DNA of 64,000 nucleotides from Endomicrobium sp. (GCA_031273925.1 JAISQW010000001.1:1-64000), one strand, 5' to 3'; positions 48,927 to 59,427 are shown, numbered from the stretch's first letter. Numbers and translations: made by a program. The notes: generated by a model not told the origin, from the letters alone.

Positions 48927-49169
48927 ATGGTAGATTTTGAATCTAGAATAAAAGAAATTATAGTTGAACAATTAGGTGTGAATATAACTGAAGTAGTAAA
49001 TGAAGCATCATTTGTTAATGATTTAGGTGCAGATTCCTTAGATACGGTTGAACTTATTATGGCATTTGAAGAAGAATTTGGGATTGAAATTTCAGATGAA
49101 GAAGCTGAAAAAATTCAAACTGTAGGAAAAGCAATAGATTATATTAAAAATCATGCGCTAAAAAAATAG
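48927..49169 (+). CDS. acpP: Acyl carrier protein
   Basis: [45 protein letters not shown] with DSL phosphopantetheine site. Confidence 0.98.
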   Translation: MVDFESRIKEIIVEQLGVNITEVVNEASFVNDLGADSLDTVELIMAFEEEFGIEISDEEAEKIQTVGKAIDYIKNHALKK

Positions 49170-49192
49170 AATTAATAAAGGTATTAACTAAA

Positions 49193-50443
49193 ATGTATGC
49201 TAAGAATAGGAGAATAGTTATAACTGGTATAGGTGTTGTAACACCTATAGGTATGGGAAATATTGAATTTACGGAAGCCTTAAGAATTGGAATGTCAGGT
49301 GTTTCTTTTATAGAATCATTTGATACAAGTGAATATAGTACTAAATTTGCAGCAAGCATAAAAAATTTTAATCCAGAACAATTTATAGAAAAAAAGAAAA
49401 TAAAAAAAATGGCAAGATTTACACAATTAGGTTTTGCTGCTGCAAAAATGGCTATTGAGGATTCAAAACTTAACATTTTTAAAGAAGATTTGTCTAGAAT
49501 AGGTGTTATAACGGGAACTGGAATGGGAGGATTGGATGTAATTGAAAAAGAACACCAAAATCTCATCCTAAAAGGACCTAAAAAAGTAAGTCCTTTTCTA
49601 ATCCCTATGATAATTACAAACATATTGCCAGCAGAAATAGCAATAAAATATGGTTTTACTGGTCCAAATTATTCTATTGCTAGTGCCTGTGCTTCATCTA
49701 ATCATGCTTTTGGTGATGCTTTGAGATTACTTCGTAGTGGTGATGTAGATGTAGTAATATCTGGTGGTGCAGAAGGAACAATCGTTCCTTTAGGACTTGC
49801 AGGGTTTTGTTCAATAAAAGCTCTTTCTAAAAGAAATAACGAACCTCAAAAAGCATCAAGACCTTTTGACAAAACACGTGATGGCTTTGTAATCGGTGAA
49901 GGTGCTGGCATAGTTGTTATTGAAACGTTGGATCATGCATTAAAAAGAGATGCCAAAATATATGCTGAATTGGCTGGTTATGGAGCATCCAATGATGCCT
50001 ATCATATAACTGCTCCTGAACCAAAGGGAAATGCTGTTGTAATGGCAATGGAAAAAGCAATAAAAGATGCAGGTATTTCAAAGGATAAAATTGATTATAT
50101 AAATGCTCATGGAACATCTACTGAATTGAATGACAAAACAGAAACTTTAGCTATAAAAAAATTTTTTAAGAATAAAGCGTATAATATACCTATTTCATCA
50201 ATCAAATCAATGACAGGACACCTTCTAGGTGCTGCTGCAAGTGTAGAACTTATAGCTACTGTGTTAGCAATGCAAGCAGGATTTATTCCTCCTACAATTA
50301 ATTATGAAATTTCTGATCCAAACTGTGATTTAGATTATGTTCCTAATAAAGCACGAATACAGCAGATTACTTGTGCTCTTTCAAATTCTTTGGGATTTGG
50401 GGGACATAATGCTACTGTTGTAATAAAAAAGTATGACAAGTAA
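49193..50443 (+). CDS. fabF: Beta-ketoacyl-ACP synthase II
   Basis: RRIVITGIGVVTPIG, YSIASACASSNHAFGDALR, INAHGTSTELNDKTET. Confidence 0.97.
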   Translation: MYAKNRRIVITGIGVVTPIGMGNIEFTEALRIGMSGVSFIESFDTSEYSTKFAASIKNFNPEQFIEKKKIKKMARFTQLGFAAAKMAIEDSKLNIFKEDLSRIGVITGTGMGGLDVIEKEHQNLILKGPKKVSPFLIPMIITNILPAEIAIKYGFTGPNYSIASACASSNHAFGDALRLLRSGDVDVVISGGAEGTIVPLGLAGFCSIKALSKRNNEPQKASRPFDKTRDGFVIGEGAGIVVIETLDHALKRDAKIYAELAGYGASNDAYHITAPEPKGNAVVMAMEKAIKDAGISKDKIDYINAHGTSTELNDKTETLAIKKFFKNKAYNIPISSIKSMTGHLLGAAASVELIATVLAMQAGFIPPTINYEISDPNCDLDYVPNKARIQQITCALSNSLGFGGHNATVVIKKYDK

Positions 50444-51158
50444 TAAATTTGAAAAACTACAAAGTGTTATTGGATATAAATTTAATGACATAGAAATTTT
50501 ATTTATAGCTTTAACACATAAATCTTTTGCAGCTGAATCTGGAATAAAATGTTATAACGAACGTATGGAATTTTTAGGTGATAGTATTTTATCGGCAATT
50601 ATAGCAGAAGCCCTATACATAAAATACTGTAATAAAAACGAAGGGATGCTATCACAATTAAAATCTAGAATTGTATCCAGGGCAAATTTAAGTGTTTGGG
50701 CAAAACAAATACGTTTGGGCGATTATGTTTTTTTAGGAAAATGTGAAAATACTAAAGAAACAAGAGAAAGAAAAAACTTACTTTGCGATATATTTGAAGC
50801 GATAATTGGAGCGATTTATTTAGATGGTGGTTTTACAAATGCAAAAAAATTCGTTTTAGGGTTTTTGAACAATAAAAAAAATATATTAGTTAAGGATTAT
50901 AAAAGCAGATTGCAAGAGATTATTCAATTAATTCATAAAAAATTACCAGAATATCAAATAGTGAAAGAATTAGGACCTGATCACAAAAAACAGTTTGAAG
51001 TTGTAGTTTATATAGATAATAAATTTGCAGCAAAAGGATTTGGAAATTCCAAAAAAGAAGCTCATCAATCAGCTGCTAAAAAAGCTTTAAAAAATATTAA
51101 TAAAGATTTGTTATTATTAAAATATAAAATTATTTTACAAAAAAATAAAAGAGGTTAA
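50433..51158 (+). CDS. rnc: Ribonuclease III
   Basis: NERMEFLGDSILSAIIAEALY, C-terminal dsRBD KEAHQSAAKKALKNI. Confidence 0.97.
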   Translation: MTSNKFEKLQSVIGYKFNDIEILFIALTHKSFAAESGIKCYNERMEFLGDSILSAIIAEALYIKYCNKNEGMLSQLKSRIVSRANLSVWAKQIRLGDYVFLGKCENTKETRERKNLLCDIFEAIIGAIYLDGGFTNAKKFVLGFLNNKKNILVKDYKSRLQEIIQLIHKKLPEYQIVKELGPDHKKQFEVVVYIDNKFAAKGFGNSKKEAHQSAAKKALKNINKDLLLLKYKIILQKNKRG

Positions 51159-51160
51159 AT

Positions 51161-52312
51161 ATGGATTATATGTTATCTGATGAAGAAAAAACATTAATTG
51201 CAACTGCTAAAAATATTGCTATTGAAAAAATGAAATTAGAAAGAAAATATTATGATGAAAATGAAGAGTTCCCTTGGAAAATTATTAAAGAATTTGCAAA
51301 ATCTAATTTATGTGGAGTGTATGTACCAAAAAAATATGGTGGACTTAGCAAAGGTATTATGGGACTTGTTCTTGTTCTTGAAGAATTATGCAAAGTTGAT
51401 AGTGGAGCAGCACTACCTCTTGCTGCCACAATATTAGGTACATTACCAATAATTTTGGCAGGAACAGAAAAGCAAAAAACTAAATATCTATTTGATATTG
51501 CATCTGGTAATAATCTAGCTGCTTTTGGATTAACAGAGGTTAATGCCGGTTCAGATATAACTGGCATTGCTACAACTGCTGTTAAATCTGGAGACTATTA
51601 TATAATAAATGGTAGAAAGCGTTTTATAACTAACGGAGGAGAAGCACAAGTTTATACAATTTTTGCTAAAACTAATCCAAAAAAGGGAGCAAGAGGTATT
51701 TCTTGTTTTATATTAGAAAAAGGAATGATTGGATTTAGTTTTGGTAAAAAAGAGGTAAAAATGGGTATAAGAGCATCTTCGACAAGAGAACTTATATTTA
51801 GTAATTGTAAAGTTCATAAAGATAATCTTATTGGCAAAGAAGGCCAAGGATTAATTATTGCACAAGCTACATTGGATAATTCTAGACCAGGCGTTGCAGC
51901 TCAAGCTTTGGGTATTGCCACAGGAGCTTTAGAGGAAACAGTGAAATATGCTAAAAAGCGGATTCAATTTGGCCAAACTATAGCTTCTTTTAGTGCAATT
52001 CAACATATGCTTGCTGATATGGCGACTGAAATTGAAGCAGCGCGAGCATTACTTTATTCTTTAGCAAGAACAATAGATTCTGGAAAACAAAAACGTGTAA
52101 GTAAAGAATCTGCCATGGCAAAGCTTTTTTGTTCTGAAGTAGCAATGAAAGTGACTGTAAATGCAGTTCAAATTTTTGGCGGTTATGGATATTCTAGAGA
52201 ATGTCCAATTGAAAAAATGATGAGGGACGCAAAAATTACAACTATTTATGAAGGAACTAGTCAAATTCAAAGAAATGAAATTGCCCTAAATTTGATTAAA
52301 CAATCATTTTAA
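51161..52312 (+). CDS. Acyl-CoA dehydrogenase (short/medium-chain type)
   Basis: FGLTEVNAGSDITGIATTAVKSGDYYIINGRKRFITNGGEA, VQIFGGYGYSRECPIEKMMRDAKITTIYEGTSQIQRN. Confidence 0.96.
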   Translation: MDYMLSDEEKTLIATAKNIAIEKMKLERKYYDENEEFPWKIIKEFAKSNLCGVYVPKKYGGLSKGIMGLVLVLEELCKVDSGAALPLAATILGTLPIILAGTEKQKTKYLFDIASGNNLAAFGLTEVNAGSDITGIATTAVKSGDYYIINGRKRFITNGGEAQVYTIFAKTNPKKGARGISCFILEKGMIGFSFGKKEVKMGIRASSTRELIFSNCKVHKDNLIGKEGQGLIIAQATLDNSRPGVAAQALGIATGALEETVKYAKKRIQFGQTIASFSAIQHMLADMATEIEAARALLYSLARTIDSGKQKRVSKESAMAKLFCSEVAMKVTVNAVQIFGGYGYSRECPIEKMMRDAKITTIYEGTSQIQRNEIALNLIKQSF

Positions 52313-52368
52313 AAAATATTATATTTTTTAATTATCTTATTAAAAAATTGTTTTGGTGAGTGTAAAGT

Positions 52369-53187
52369 ATGAATATAGTAATTTGCATTAAACAGGTCTC
52401 TAAATTAATTATCGAAAGTACTATTAACACAATTGATAGTAGGATGTGTAGAGTTAATAGAGAGACTGCGAAATTAATATTAAACCCTTTTGATAAATAT
52501 GTTATAGAAGAAAGTGTAAGAATTAAGGAAAAAATGGGTGGTAAAGTTACTGCTATTACTATGGGTCCGTATAAATCAGAGTCTATTTTAAGAAAAGCCA
52601 TATCAAAAGGTGTCGATGAAGCTTTTTTAATAAGTGACATAGCTTTTAAAGGTTCAGATGCATTAGCAACATCTTATGTTTTATCATGCGCAATAAAACA
52701 TATTAGAAGAGATTATGATATTATAATTTGTGGCACACAATCATTAGATGGAGATACTGGCCAAGTTGGGCCTAGTATTGCAGAAATGTTAGATATTCCA
52801 CATATATCTTATGTTAGTAAAATAGAGTCAATTGATATTGACAAAAAAACAATTAAAGTTATAAGAAAGATGGAAGATGGATATGATATAATAAGAAGTT
52901 CTATCCCAGTTCTTTTGACTGTTGTTAAAGGTATAAACACACCTAGAATGACCTCATTTAAATCGAATATGATTTCTAAAAAAGCAAAAGTTAAAATTCT
53001 TAATGCTTTTGATATTAATGCTGATATTAAAAAAATAGGATTACGTGGATCTCCAACTAAAGTTGCTAAATTACTTACGATATCATATAGTTATGATATC
53101 ATAAGTAAAAAATCTACTGAAGAAGAAACATGTGATCAAATTATTGATATATTAATTAGAAGGTTGTTTAATATGAAAATTATATGA
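52369..53187 (+). CDS. etfB: Electron transfer flavoprotein beta subunit
   Basis: NIVICIKQVS...NPFDKYVIEESVRIKEK...ICGTQSLDGDTGQVGPSIAEML. Confidence 0.95.
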   Translation: MNIVICIKQVSKLIIESTINTIDSRMCRVNRETAKLILNPFDKYVIEESVRIKEKMGGKVTAITMGPYKSESILRKAISKGVDEAFLISDIAFKGSDALATSYVLSCAIKHIRRDYDIIICGTQSLDGDTGQVGPSIAEMLDIPHISYVSKIESIDIDKKTIKVIRKMEDGYDIIRSSIPVLLTVVKGINTPRMTSFKSNMISKKAKVKILNAFDINADIKKIGLRGSPTKVAKLLTISYSYDIISKKSTEEETCDQIIDILIRRLFNMKII

Positions 53188-53247
53188 GAATAATTTTATA
53201 GTAATTATTCGTTTTTTTTATTTCAAAAAAAATGGAGTTTAAGAAAA

Positions 53248-54387
53248 ATGAGTAGTGAAGTGAAAGTTTTTTATAATAAATGTGTAGAAAATAGTTTTTG
53301 CGAAAATAAATCTGATCTTTCTAAAAGTTCTTGCTCTGTAAAAAATAAAAATCAAATAAATAATAAAATTTTATACAAGGGCATTTTGGTTTATGCGGAA
53401 CAAAGACATGGTAAACTTGCAAATATTGTATATGAACTTTTAAATAATGGTCGAAAACTTGCAGATGAACTCAATACAACATTAAGTACAATCCTTATTG
53501 GTTATTATGATGATGAAAATGATATTAAGATTAAAAGTCAAGAATTAATAAATAATGGTGCAGACAAGGTTTATGTTTGTAATAATCCTGTTTTATTTGA
53601 ATTTCAAGATGATTCTTATACTAATATTTTAGTACAGCTTATAATAAGAGAAAAACCTGAAATAGTTTTAATTAGTGCCACAAATATAGGTCGTTCATTT
53701 GCTCCAAGAATTGCGTCAAGAATTTATACTGGTCTTGCTGCTGATTGTATTTTATTAAAAATAGATTCTGAAACAAGAAATCTTCAACAAATAAGGCCAG
53801 TTCTTGATGGTAAAATTATGGCAACTATTTTAACACCTGATAACCGTCCACAGATATCAACAGTACGTAGTAATATTTTTAATAAAATTAAAACAAAAAA
53901 AGAAAGGAAAGGAGAAATTTTTTATTTTAATACTAATCCAAAATTATTGAAAAGTAGAACTGAAACTTTAGGATTTATAAAAAATGTTGATGATGAAAAA
54001 ACTATTAAGATTGAAGATGCAGATGTTGTTGTGGCTGGTGGCAAAGGTGTTGGCGAGTCTAAAGGATTTGAGCTTATTAAAGAACTTGCAAAAATTTTAG
54101 GAGGAGTAGTAGCTGCTTCAAAAGCAGCAGTTGATGCAAATTGGATATCTAGTATGTATCAAATAGGTCAAACAGGTAGAACAATTTCTCCTAAAATTTA
54201 CATTGCTTGTGGAATATCAGGACAAATTCAACATAATGTTGGAATGGCATCTTCAGATATTATTATTTCTATAAATAAAGATCATACATGTCCTATGATG
54301 CAAATAGCAACATATGCCTTAAAAGGAGATATGTATGAAATAATTCCAAAAATAATAAAAAAAATAAAACTTTATAAAAAAACATAA
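53248..54387 (+). CDS. etfA: Electron transfer flavoprotein alpha subunit
   Basis: VVVAGGKGVGESKGFELIKELAKILGGVVAASKAAVDANWISSMYQIGQTGRTISPKIYIACGISGQIQHNVGM. Confidence 0.96.
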   Translation: MSSEVKVFYNKCVENSFCENKSDLSKSSCSVKNKNQINNKILYKGILVYAEQRHGKLANIVYELLNNGRKLADELNTTLSTILIGYYDDENDIKIKSQELINNGADKVYVCNNPVLFEFQDDSYTNILVQLIIREKPEIVLISATNIGRSFAPRIASRIYTGLAADCILLKIDSETRNLQQIRPVLDGKIMATILTPDNRPQISTVRSNIFNKIKTKKERKGEIFYFNTNPKLLKSRTETLGFIKNVDDEKTIKIEDADVVVAGGKGVGESKGFELIKELAKILGGVVAASKAAVDANWISSMYQIGQTGRTISPKIYIACGISGQIQHNVGMASSDIIISINKDHTCPMMQIATYALKGDMYEIIPKIIKKIKLYKKT

Positions 54388-54455
54388 GAATGTAATATAA
54401 ATCAAAAAATTAAATTCTTGTGAATTTTTAAAAAATTTTATATGAGATTAAAAGA

Positions 54456-55592
54456 ATGAAAATAATAAAAATGATTAGGGATACATGTTATGATTTAAAA
54501 ATCTATCTTGCTGGAAAATCAACGGCAGATATAAAAAGAGAATTTGGGCTTAAATCTATTGTAAAACTTAATTCTAATGAAAATTCATTATGTGCTTCAA
54601 AAAAAACTATTAAAGAAATTAAAAAAAATATTAAAAATATATTTTTATATCCAGATTCTAATGCTTATAAATTGAAAAGATCTTTAGCTAAAAAATATCA
54701 ATTATCAATAGATAATATTTTTATTGGTGCAGGTGGAGATGAAATAATAGAGCTTATAGCTAAACTTTTTTTTAATCAAGAAGATGAAATAATTGTTTCA
54801 AAACACTCTTTTACACGGTACAGTATAGTTGTAAAATTAATGGGGGCGAAGTTAATTGTAGTTCCAACAGATAATAATCTTAAACAAAATTTAATTGCTA
54901 TAACAAAAGTTTGTAATAAAAATACAAAAGCAATTTTCATTGCAAATCCTAATAATCCAACTGGAACTTACAATACAAAAAAAGAATTTTCTATTTTTTT
55001 AGAAAAAATGGCTATTAATAAATTTAATTCCAAACCAATTATTGTACTTGATGAATCTTATTTTGAGTATGCACTATCTGAAAAAAATTATCCTAATGGT
55101 TTAGATTATTTAAAAGAAAATAAAAATTTAATAGTGTTTAGAACCTTTTCAAAAATTTACGGACTTGCTGGATTGAGAGTAGCTTATGGTTTTGCTAGTA
55201 GAGAAATAGTGAATTATATTGAAAGAGTTAGACCTCCATTTAGTGTTAATATTTTAGCTCAAGTTGCTGCAATAACATCAATAAATGATAAAAAACATGT
55301 TTTAAAAAGTCAAAAACTTGTAATGAAAGAAAAACAATATTTTTATATTGAATTCAATAAAAGTAATATAAAATATATTCAATCTGCTGCAAATTTTATT
55401 ATTTTTAATACTTTACCATTAAGTGGTAAAGAAATGTTTATTTTTTTGCTTAAAAAAGGTATAATTACAAGGTCTCTATATGAGTACGATTTAGAAAACT
55501 GGATAAGAGTTACAATTGGATCACATAAAGAAAACAAATTATTTATAAAAAAAATAAATGAAATCTTTAAAGAATACAATAAAAATACATAA
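54456..55592 (+). CDS. hisC: Histidinol-phosphate aminotransferase
   Basis: KLNSNENSLCASKKT, FIANPNNPTGTYN, VLDESYFEYA, FRTFSKIYGLAGLRVAYGFA. Confidence 0.94.
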   Translation: MKIIKMIRDTCYDLKIYLAGKSTADIKREFGLKSIVKLNSNENSLCASKKTIKEIKKNIKNIFLYPDSNAYKLKRSLAKKYQLSIDNIFIGAGGDEIIELIAKLFFNQEDEIIVSKHSFTRYSIVVKLMGAKLIVVPTDNNLKQNLIAITKVCNKNTKAIFIANPNNPTGTYNTKKEFSIFLEKMAINKFNSKPIIVLDESYFEYALSEKNYPNGLDYLKENKNLIVFRTFSKIYGLAGLRVAYGFASREIVNYIERVRPPFSVNILAQVAAITSINDKKHVLKSQKLVMKEKQYFYIEFNKSNIKYIQSAANFIIFNTLPLSGKEMFIFLLKKGIITRSLYEYDLENWIRVTIGSHKENKLFIKKINEIFKEYNKNT

Positions 55593-56208
55593 TAATGTTT
55601 TTTGTAATAAAAAAAATAAAAAACCTCCAATTTTATTTTTGTTGGGGAGACAAATATTTAGAACAATATTTTCATTGTTTTACAGATGGCAAATTGATGG
55701 TATAGAAAATATTCCAAAATCTGGTGGAGCAATTATTGCTCCAAATCATATAAGTTTTTTTGATCCTCCACTAATAGGAGCATCAATTTATCGTCCATTA
55801 TATTTTATGGCAAAAAAAGCATTATTTGACATTCCAATTTTAAGATATATAATAAAACGAACAAATGCATTTCCTATTGAACAATTTAAAAATAATATTA
55901 AAACGATAAGATATGCATTTTCTTTATTGCAACAAGGGAATTTACTTTTAATATTTCCTGAAGGCACCAGAAGAAAAACAGAAACAAAAGATAAAAAAAT
56001 CGAAAAAGTAAATCCTGGAATTGGTATGTTGGCATGTAGAGCTTGTGTACCATTGATTCCTACAAAAATAGAAAATATTGATATGATGTTGAAATTTAAA
56101 CAAATAAAATTAAAATATGGTAAGCCTATTTATCCACCAAAAAAATTTACAAAAAAAGATTATATTTGTTTATCTCAGAAAGTTCTAAATATAATATCCA
56201 TAATGTAA
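55558..56208 (+). CDS. plsC: 1-acyl-sn-glycerol-3-phosphate acyltransferase
   Basis: IIAPNHISFFDPPLIG (NHxxxxD) and FPEGTRRK; first codons overlap hisC end, true start may be further downstream. Confidence 0.92.
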   Translation: MKSLKNTIKIHNNVFCNKKNKKPPILFLLGRQIFRTIFSLFYRWQIDGIENIPKSGGAIIAPNHISFFDPPLIGASIYRPLYFMAKKALFDIPILRYIIKRTNAFPIEQFKNNIKTIRYAFSLLQQGNLLLIFPEGTRRKTETKDKKIEKVNPGIGMLACRACVPLIPTKIENIDMMLKFKQIKLKYGKPIYPPKKFTKKDYICLSQKVLNIISIM

Positions 56209-56216
56209 TATTGGTG

Positions 56217-57122
56217 ATGTTTAAAATGATTGAAACAAATAAATTTAAAATTAAAATTGCAAAAAATGTAGGATTTTGTTTTGGTGTGAAAAGAGCTATA
56301 AATCTAGCAGAAAGAGCTATAAATAAAAAAAATCAAAAAGTATATACTTTAGGACCTATTATTCATAATCCTCAGGAAGTTAAACGACTTAAAAATCAAG
56401 GGATAGCAATATTAAAAAATATTGATAATCTTAAAAATGCTTCTGTAATTTTACGTACACATGGTATACCATTTGAACTTCACAAAACCCTCATTATGAA
56501 TAGAACGATTGATATAATAGATGCAACGTGCCCATTTGTAAAAAGAGCACAAAAAATAGTATGGCAATTAAGTGATGATAATATCAAATTTAAAAATGCA
56601 CTAACAGTATTAATTGGAGAGAAGATTCACCCTGAAGTCATTGCACTTGTTTCCTATGCTACTGATAAAAAATGTTTAGTTTTGGAAAATATAGATGAGG
56701 CACGTTTTTTTTTTACTAAAAAAAAACGAATAAACGTTGTAAGTCAAACTACACAAACTCCAACAAATTTCAATAATATTGTTGGAATTTTAAAAAAAAG
56801 ATATAAAGTAAAAGTTTATAATACAATATGCGAAGCAACTCTTGACAGGCAAGAGTCTGCAAAAAAACTTTCAAATAATGTAGATTTAATGATAGTAGTT
56901 GGAGGCAAAAATTCTGGGAATACAACAAAACTTGCACAAATCTGTAGTATGAAAACAAAAACATATCATATTGAAACTGTTGATGATTTAAAAAAAAAGT
57001 GGTTTAAAAAACTAAAAACTATAGGTCTTGTTACTGGTGCTTCAACACCATCATGGATAATAAAAAATATTATAAATGGATTAAAAAACATGTTTTTGTG
57101 CATAATTAGTCTTTCCTTTTGA
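56217..57122 (+). CDS. ispH: 4-hydroxy-3-methylbut-2-enyl diphosphate reductase
   Basis: IKIAKNVGFCFGVKRAINLAERA, LRTHGIPFELH, DATCPFVKRAQKI, TGASTPSWII; internal ATG 56217 preferred over track start 56166. Confidence 0.96.
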   Translation: MFKMIETNKFKIKIAKNVGFCFGVKRAINLAERAINKKNQKVYTLGPIIHNPQEVKRLKNQGIAILKNIDNLKNASVILRTHGIPFELHKTLIMNRTIDIIDATCPFVKRAQKIVWQLSDDNIKFKNALTVLIGEKIHPEVIALVSYATDKKCLVLENIDEARFFFTKKKRINVVSQTTQTPTNFNNIVGILKKRYKVKVYNTICEATLDRQESAKKLSNNVDLMIVVGGKNSGNTTKLAQICSMKTKTYHIETVDDLKKKWFKKLKTIGLVTGASTPSWIIKNIINGLKNMFLCIISLSF

Positions 57123-58320
57123 GTTTTTTGAGTAAAATTTTACTTTTTTCATTGAATAATCTTTTTTCTTTACCAGTTAAAGTTGTTGATGGTAATTGTT
57201 TCATGTTTAAAAAATTAATAAACTTATTTTTAAATTTTACTCTAAAATCTAAATGTGGCCCAGTTGCAAGTCCAGTCATACCAACATATCCTACAATTTG
57301 ACCTTGATTTACTTTGGTGCCTTTTTTTATGTGTTTACCATATTGTGAAAGATGTCCATAATATGTTTCATATCCATTTGGATGTTTTATAATTACCAAA
57401 TTTCCAAAACCACCATTATATTTTGCCATTACAACTGTTCCATTAGCAATAGCTAATACAGGAGTCCCTGATGGAGCAGCATAATCTATTCCTAAATGTG
57501 GTCTTGTATATTTTAAAATTGGATGAAATCTATTTGTTGAAAAAAACGAACTTATTCTTTTAAATTGAAGAGGTGCTTTTAAAAAAGCACCCTTTAATGA
57601 CTTTCCATTTTCATCATAATATCCTTGGTTTTTTTTTGTTTTAAAGTGAAATGCATTATATGTTTTTAAATGTGTTTTATATTGAGCCGCAGCAATTACG
57701 TTTTCTGATAAACGTCTATTTTTTTTATTTATACATTCTGTTTCATATAAGACGTTAAAACTATCACCTTGTTTTGCATCAGCGAAATTTATTTGCCCTG
57801 AAAAAATATCCATAAAAGAGTGAATAATATCTTTAGGTATGTTTTTTGCTCGCATTGATGACCACAAAGATGATGAAACTATCCCTTGTTTTTTATTAAA
57901 AGAATTTTTATTTCTTTTAAGTGTTTTTTTTATATTATTGTTATATGGAGATTTGATTTTAAAAGAACAAGAATTTTTTGTAGAGTAATATTTGAAATTA
58001 ATTAATTTCCCGGTTTTTTTATTATAAATTATCTCATAAAAATCGCCTGGAAAACAATGATCTACATCAATCATTGTTTTTTGTTTTTTTAGGATATTGT
58101 AAATATCTTTTTTTTGAAGTTTCGTAGCATAATTTAATGATAAAGATAAAGTATCACCCTTTTTTATAATTATTTTTTTTGTTTCTTGATATTGAGCTAT
58201 ATTAGCACTCATTTCATTACCGGTAAAAATTAATATTAAAATAATCAAGATAGAAAAAATAATTATGTTATTAACATATATTACAATATTTCTTTTTGAT
58301 ATAAATTTAGTTATTATCAT
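57106..58320 (-). CDS. M23 family metallopeptidase (murein DD-endopeptidase-like, OapA/LysM-like N-terminal region)
   Basis: FHPILKYTRPHLGIDYAAPSGTPVLAIANGTVVMAKYNGGFGNLVIIKHPNGYETYYGHLSQYGKHIKKGTKVNQGQIVGYVGMTGLATGPHLDFRV. Confidence 0.94.
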   Translation of the reverse strand: MIITKFISKRNIVIYVNNIIIFSILIILILIFTGNEMSANIAQYQETKKIIIKKGDTLSLSLNYATKLQKKDIYNILKKQKTMIDVDHCFPGDFYEIIYNKKTGKLINFKYYSTKNSCSFKIKSPYNNNIKKTLKRNKNSFNKKQGIVSSSLWSSMRAKNIPKDIIHSFMDIFSGQINFADAKQGDSFNVLYETECINKKNRRLSENVIAAAQYKTHLKTYNAFHFKTKKNQGYYDENGKSLKGAFLKAPLQFKRISSFFSTNRFHPILKYTRPHLGIDYAAPSGTPVLAIANGTVVMAKYNGGFGNLVIIKHPNGYETYYGHLSQYGKHIKKGTKVNQGQIVGYVGMTGLATGPHLDFRVKFKNKFINFLNMKQLPSTTLTGKEKRLFNEKSKILLKKLKRKD

Positions 58321-58917
58321 AATTTATTATACTATAAGATTTTCAATTTTTATGTCAATTTTAATAAAAAAAACATCGAATATTTTCCTCGAATTAAATA
58401 TAAATCTAATAAATTACTATAAGCAAAACTTTATTAAAGTATTAAAATTATAAATGCTTATTACAAAATATTACAAAAAATGCATTATAGAATATATTAT
58501 AAATTTTTATATGATAAAAATTTATAAAAAATAAATGATTGCTTTATTAAAATTGACATAAAAATCTAAAAAATAATATTTAAAAAATATAAAATGTGTA
58601 TTATTTTTGTTTTCTTATTATTAACAATTTTCTTGATATACAATTGAAATTTTAGTAAAAATTTTTATAAAGAAAAGAATTTTCAACAAATATTAATTAT
58701 ACTGTACATATAATAAAAATAACAAAATTGTTTGTTATTTTTAAAATATTATTATGACTCAAATACGTTATTTATAATAAAAGCTATTTTAATAAACACT
58801 AAAATGCAAAAAACTATTGTAGTATGTGATAAAACTTTGTATGTTTATGAATAATGGCAACAAAAAGATATAAATAAAGATGATTTAACTAATAAAAAGA
58901 GGTTTAATTAAAATATA

Positions 58918-59361
58918 ATGTTAGATGTTTTTTTAGTAGTCACTACAATTTTAATGGCATGGATTGGATGGTCAATTGGATTAACTAGAGTTTTTTTTTC
59001 TGTTTTTGCTGGATTTATATCGATTGTAATAATATTTAAATATGTTTTTCAAGAAGGATCAAATTTTTTTTTAATATTTACAATAGTACTGTTATCTGTT
59101 GTTTTAATATATAGTTTTATTTCAAAAACAGTTAATTTTTTTCATCTTAATATTTTAGATAGGTTTGGTGGTATGTTGTTAGGTTTATTTATTTGGTTCA
59201 TTTTATTTGTAAATATAGTTGTTCCTACTGTAAATTATAAAGGGTTTTTGTTAAACAAATTGGTATATACAACAGTTCATACTTTTATTGATGATATAAT
59301 ATATTCAAAAATTTCTGTGATTTATGATTATATTATACAATTATTTGAAATAAAAAAATAA
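58918..59361 (+). CDS. CvpA-family membrane protein (probable)
   Basis: 4-TM protein, MLDVFLVVTTILMAWIGWSIGLTRVFFSVFAGFISIVI...LNILDRFGGMLLGLFIWFILFV. Confidence 0.7.
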   Translation: MLDVFLVVTTILMAWIGWSIGLTRVFFSVFAGFISIVIIFKYVFQEGSNFFLIFTIVLLSVVLIYSFISKTVNFFHLNILDRFGGMLLGLFIWFILFVNIVVPTVNYKGFLLNKLVYTTVHTFIDDIIYSKISVIYDYIIQLFEIKK

Positions 59362-59427
59362 TAAAAAAATATTTATACAACGAACATTTACTTTTTTGAT
59401 AAAAATATTTGTTATTTAGGAGGTGCA

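Noticed and set aside
57572-57591. GGTGCTTTT-aa-AAAAGCACC inverted repeat in the M23 peptidase gene
   Set aside because: Only 9 bp with a 2-nt centre and within a conserved CDS; weaker than the dnaG/ftsX/fabH/etfB hairpins and not reported separately.
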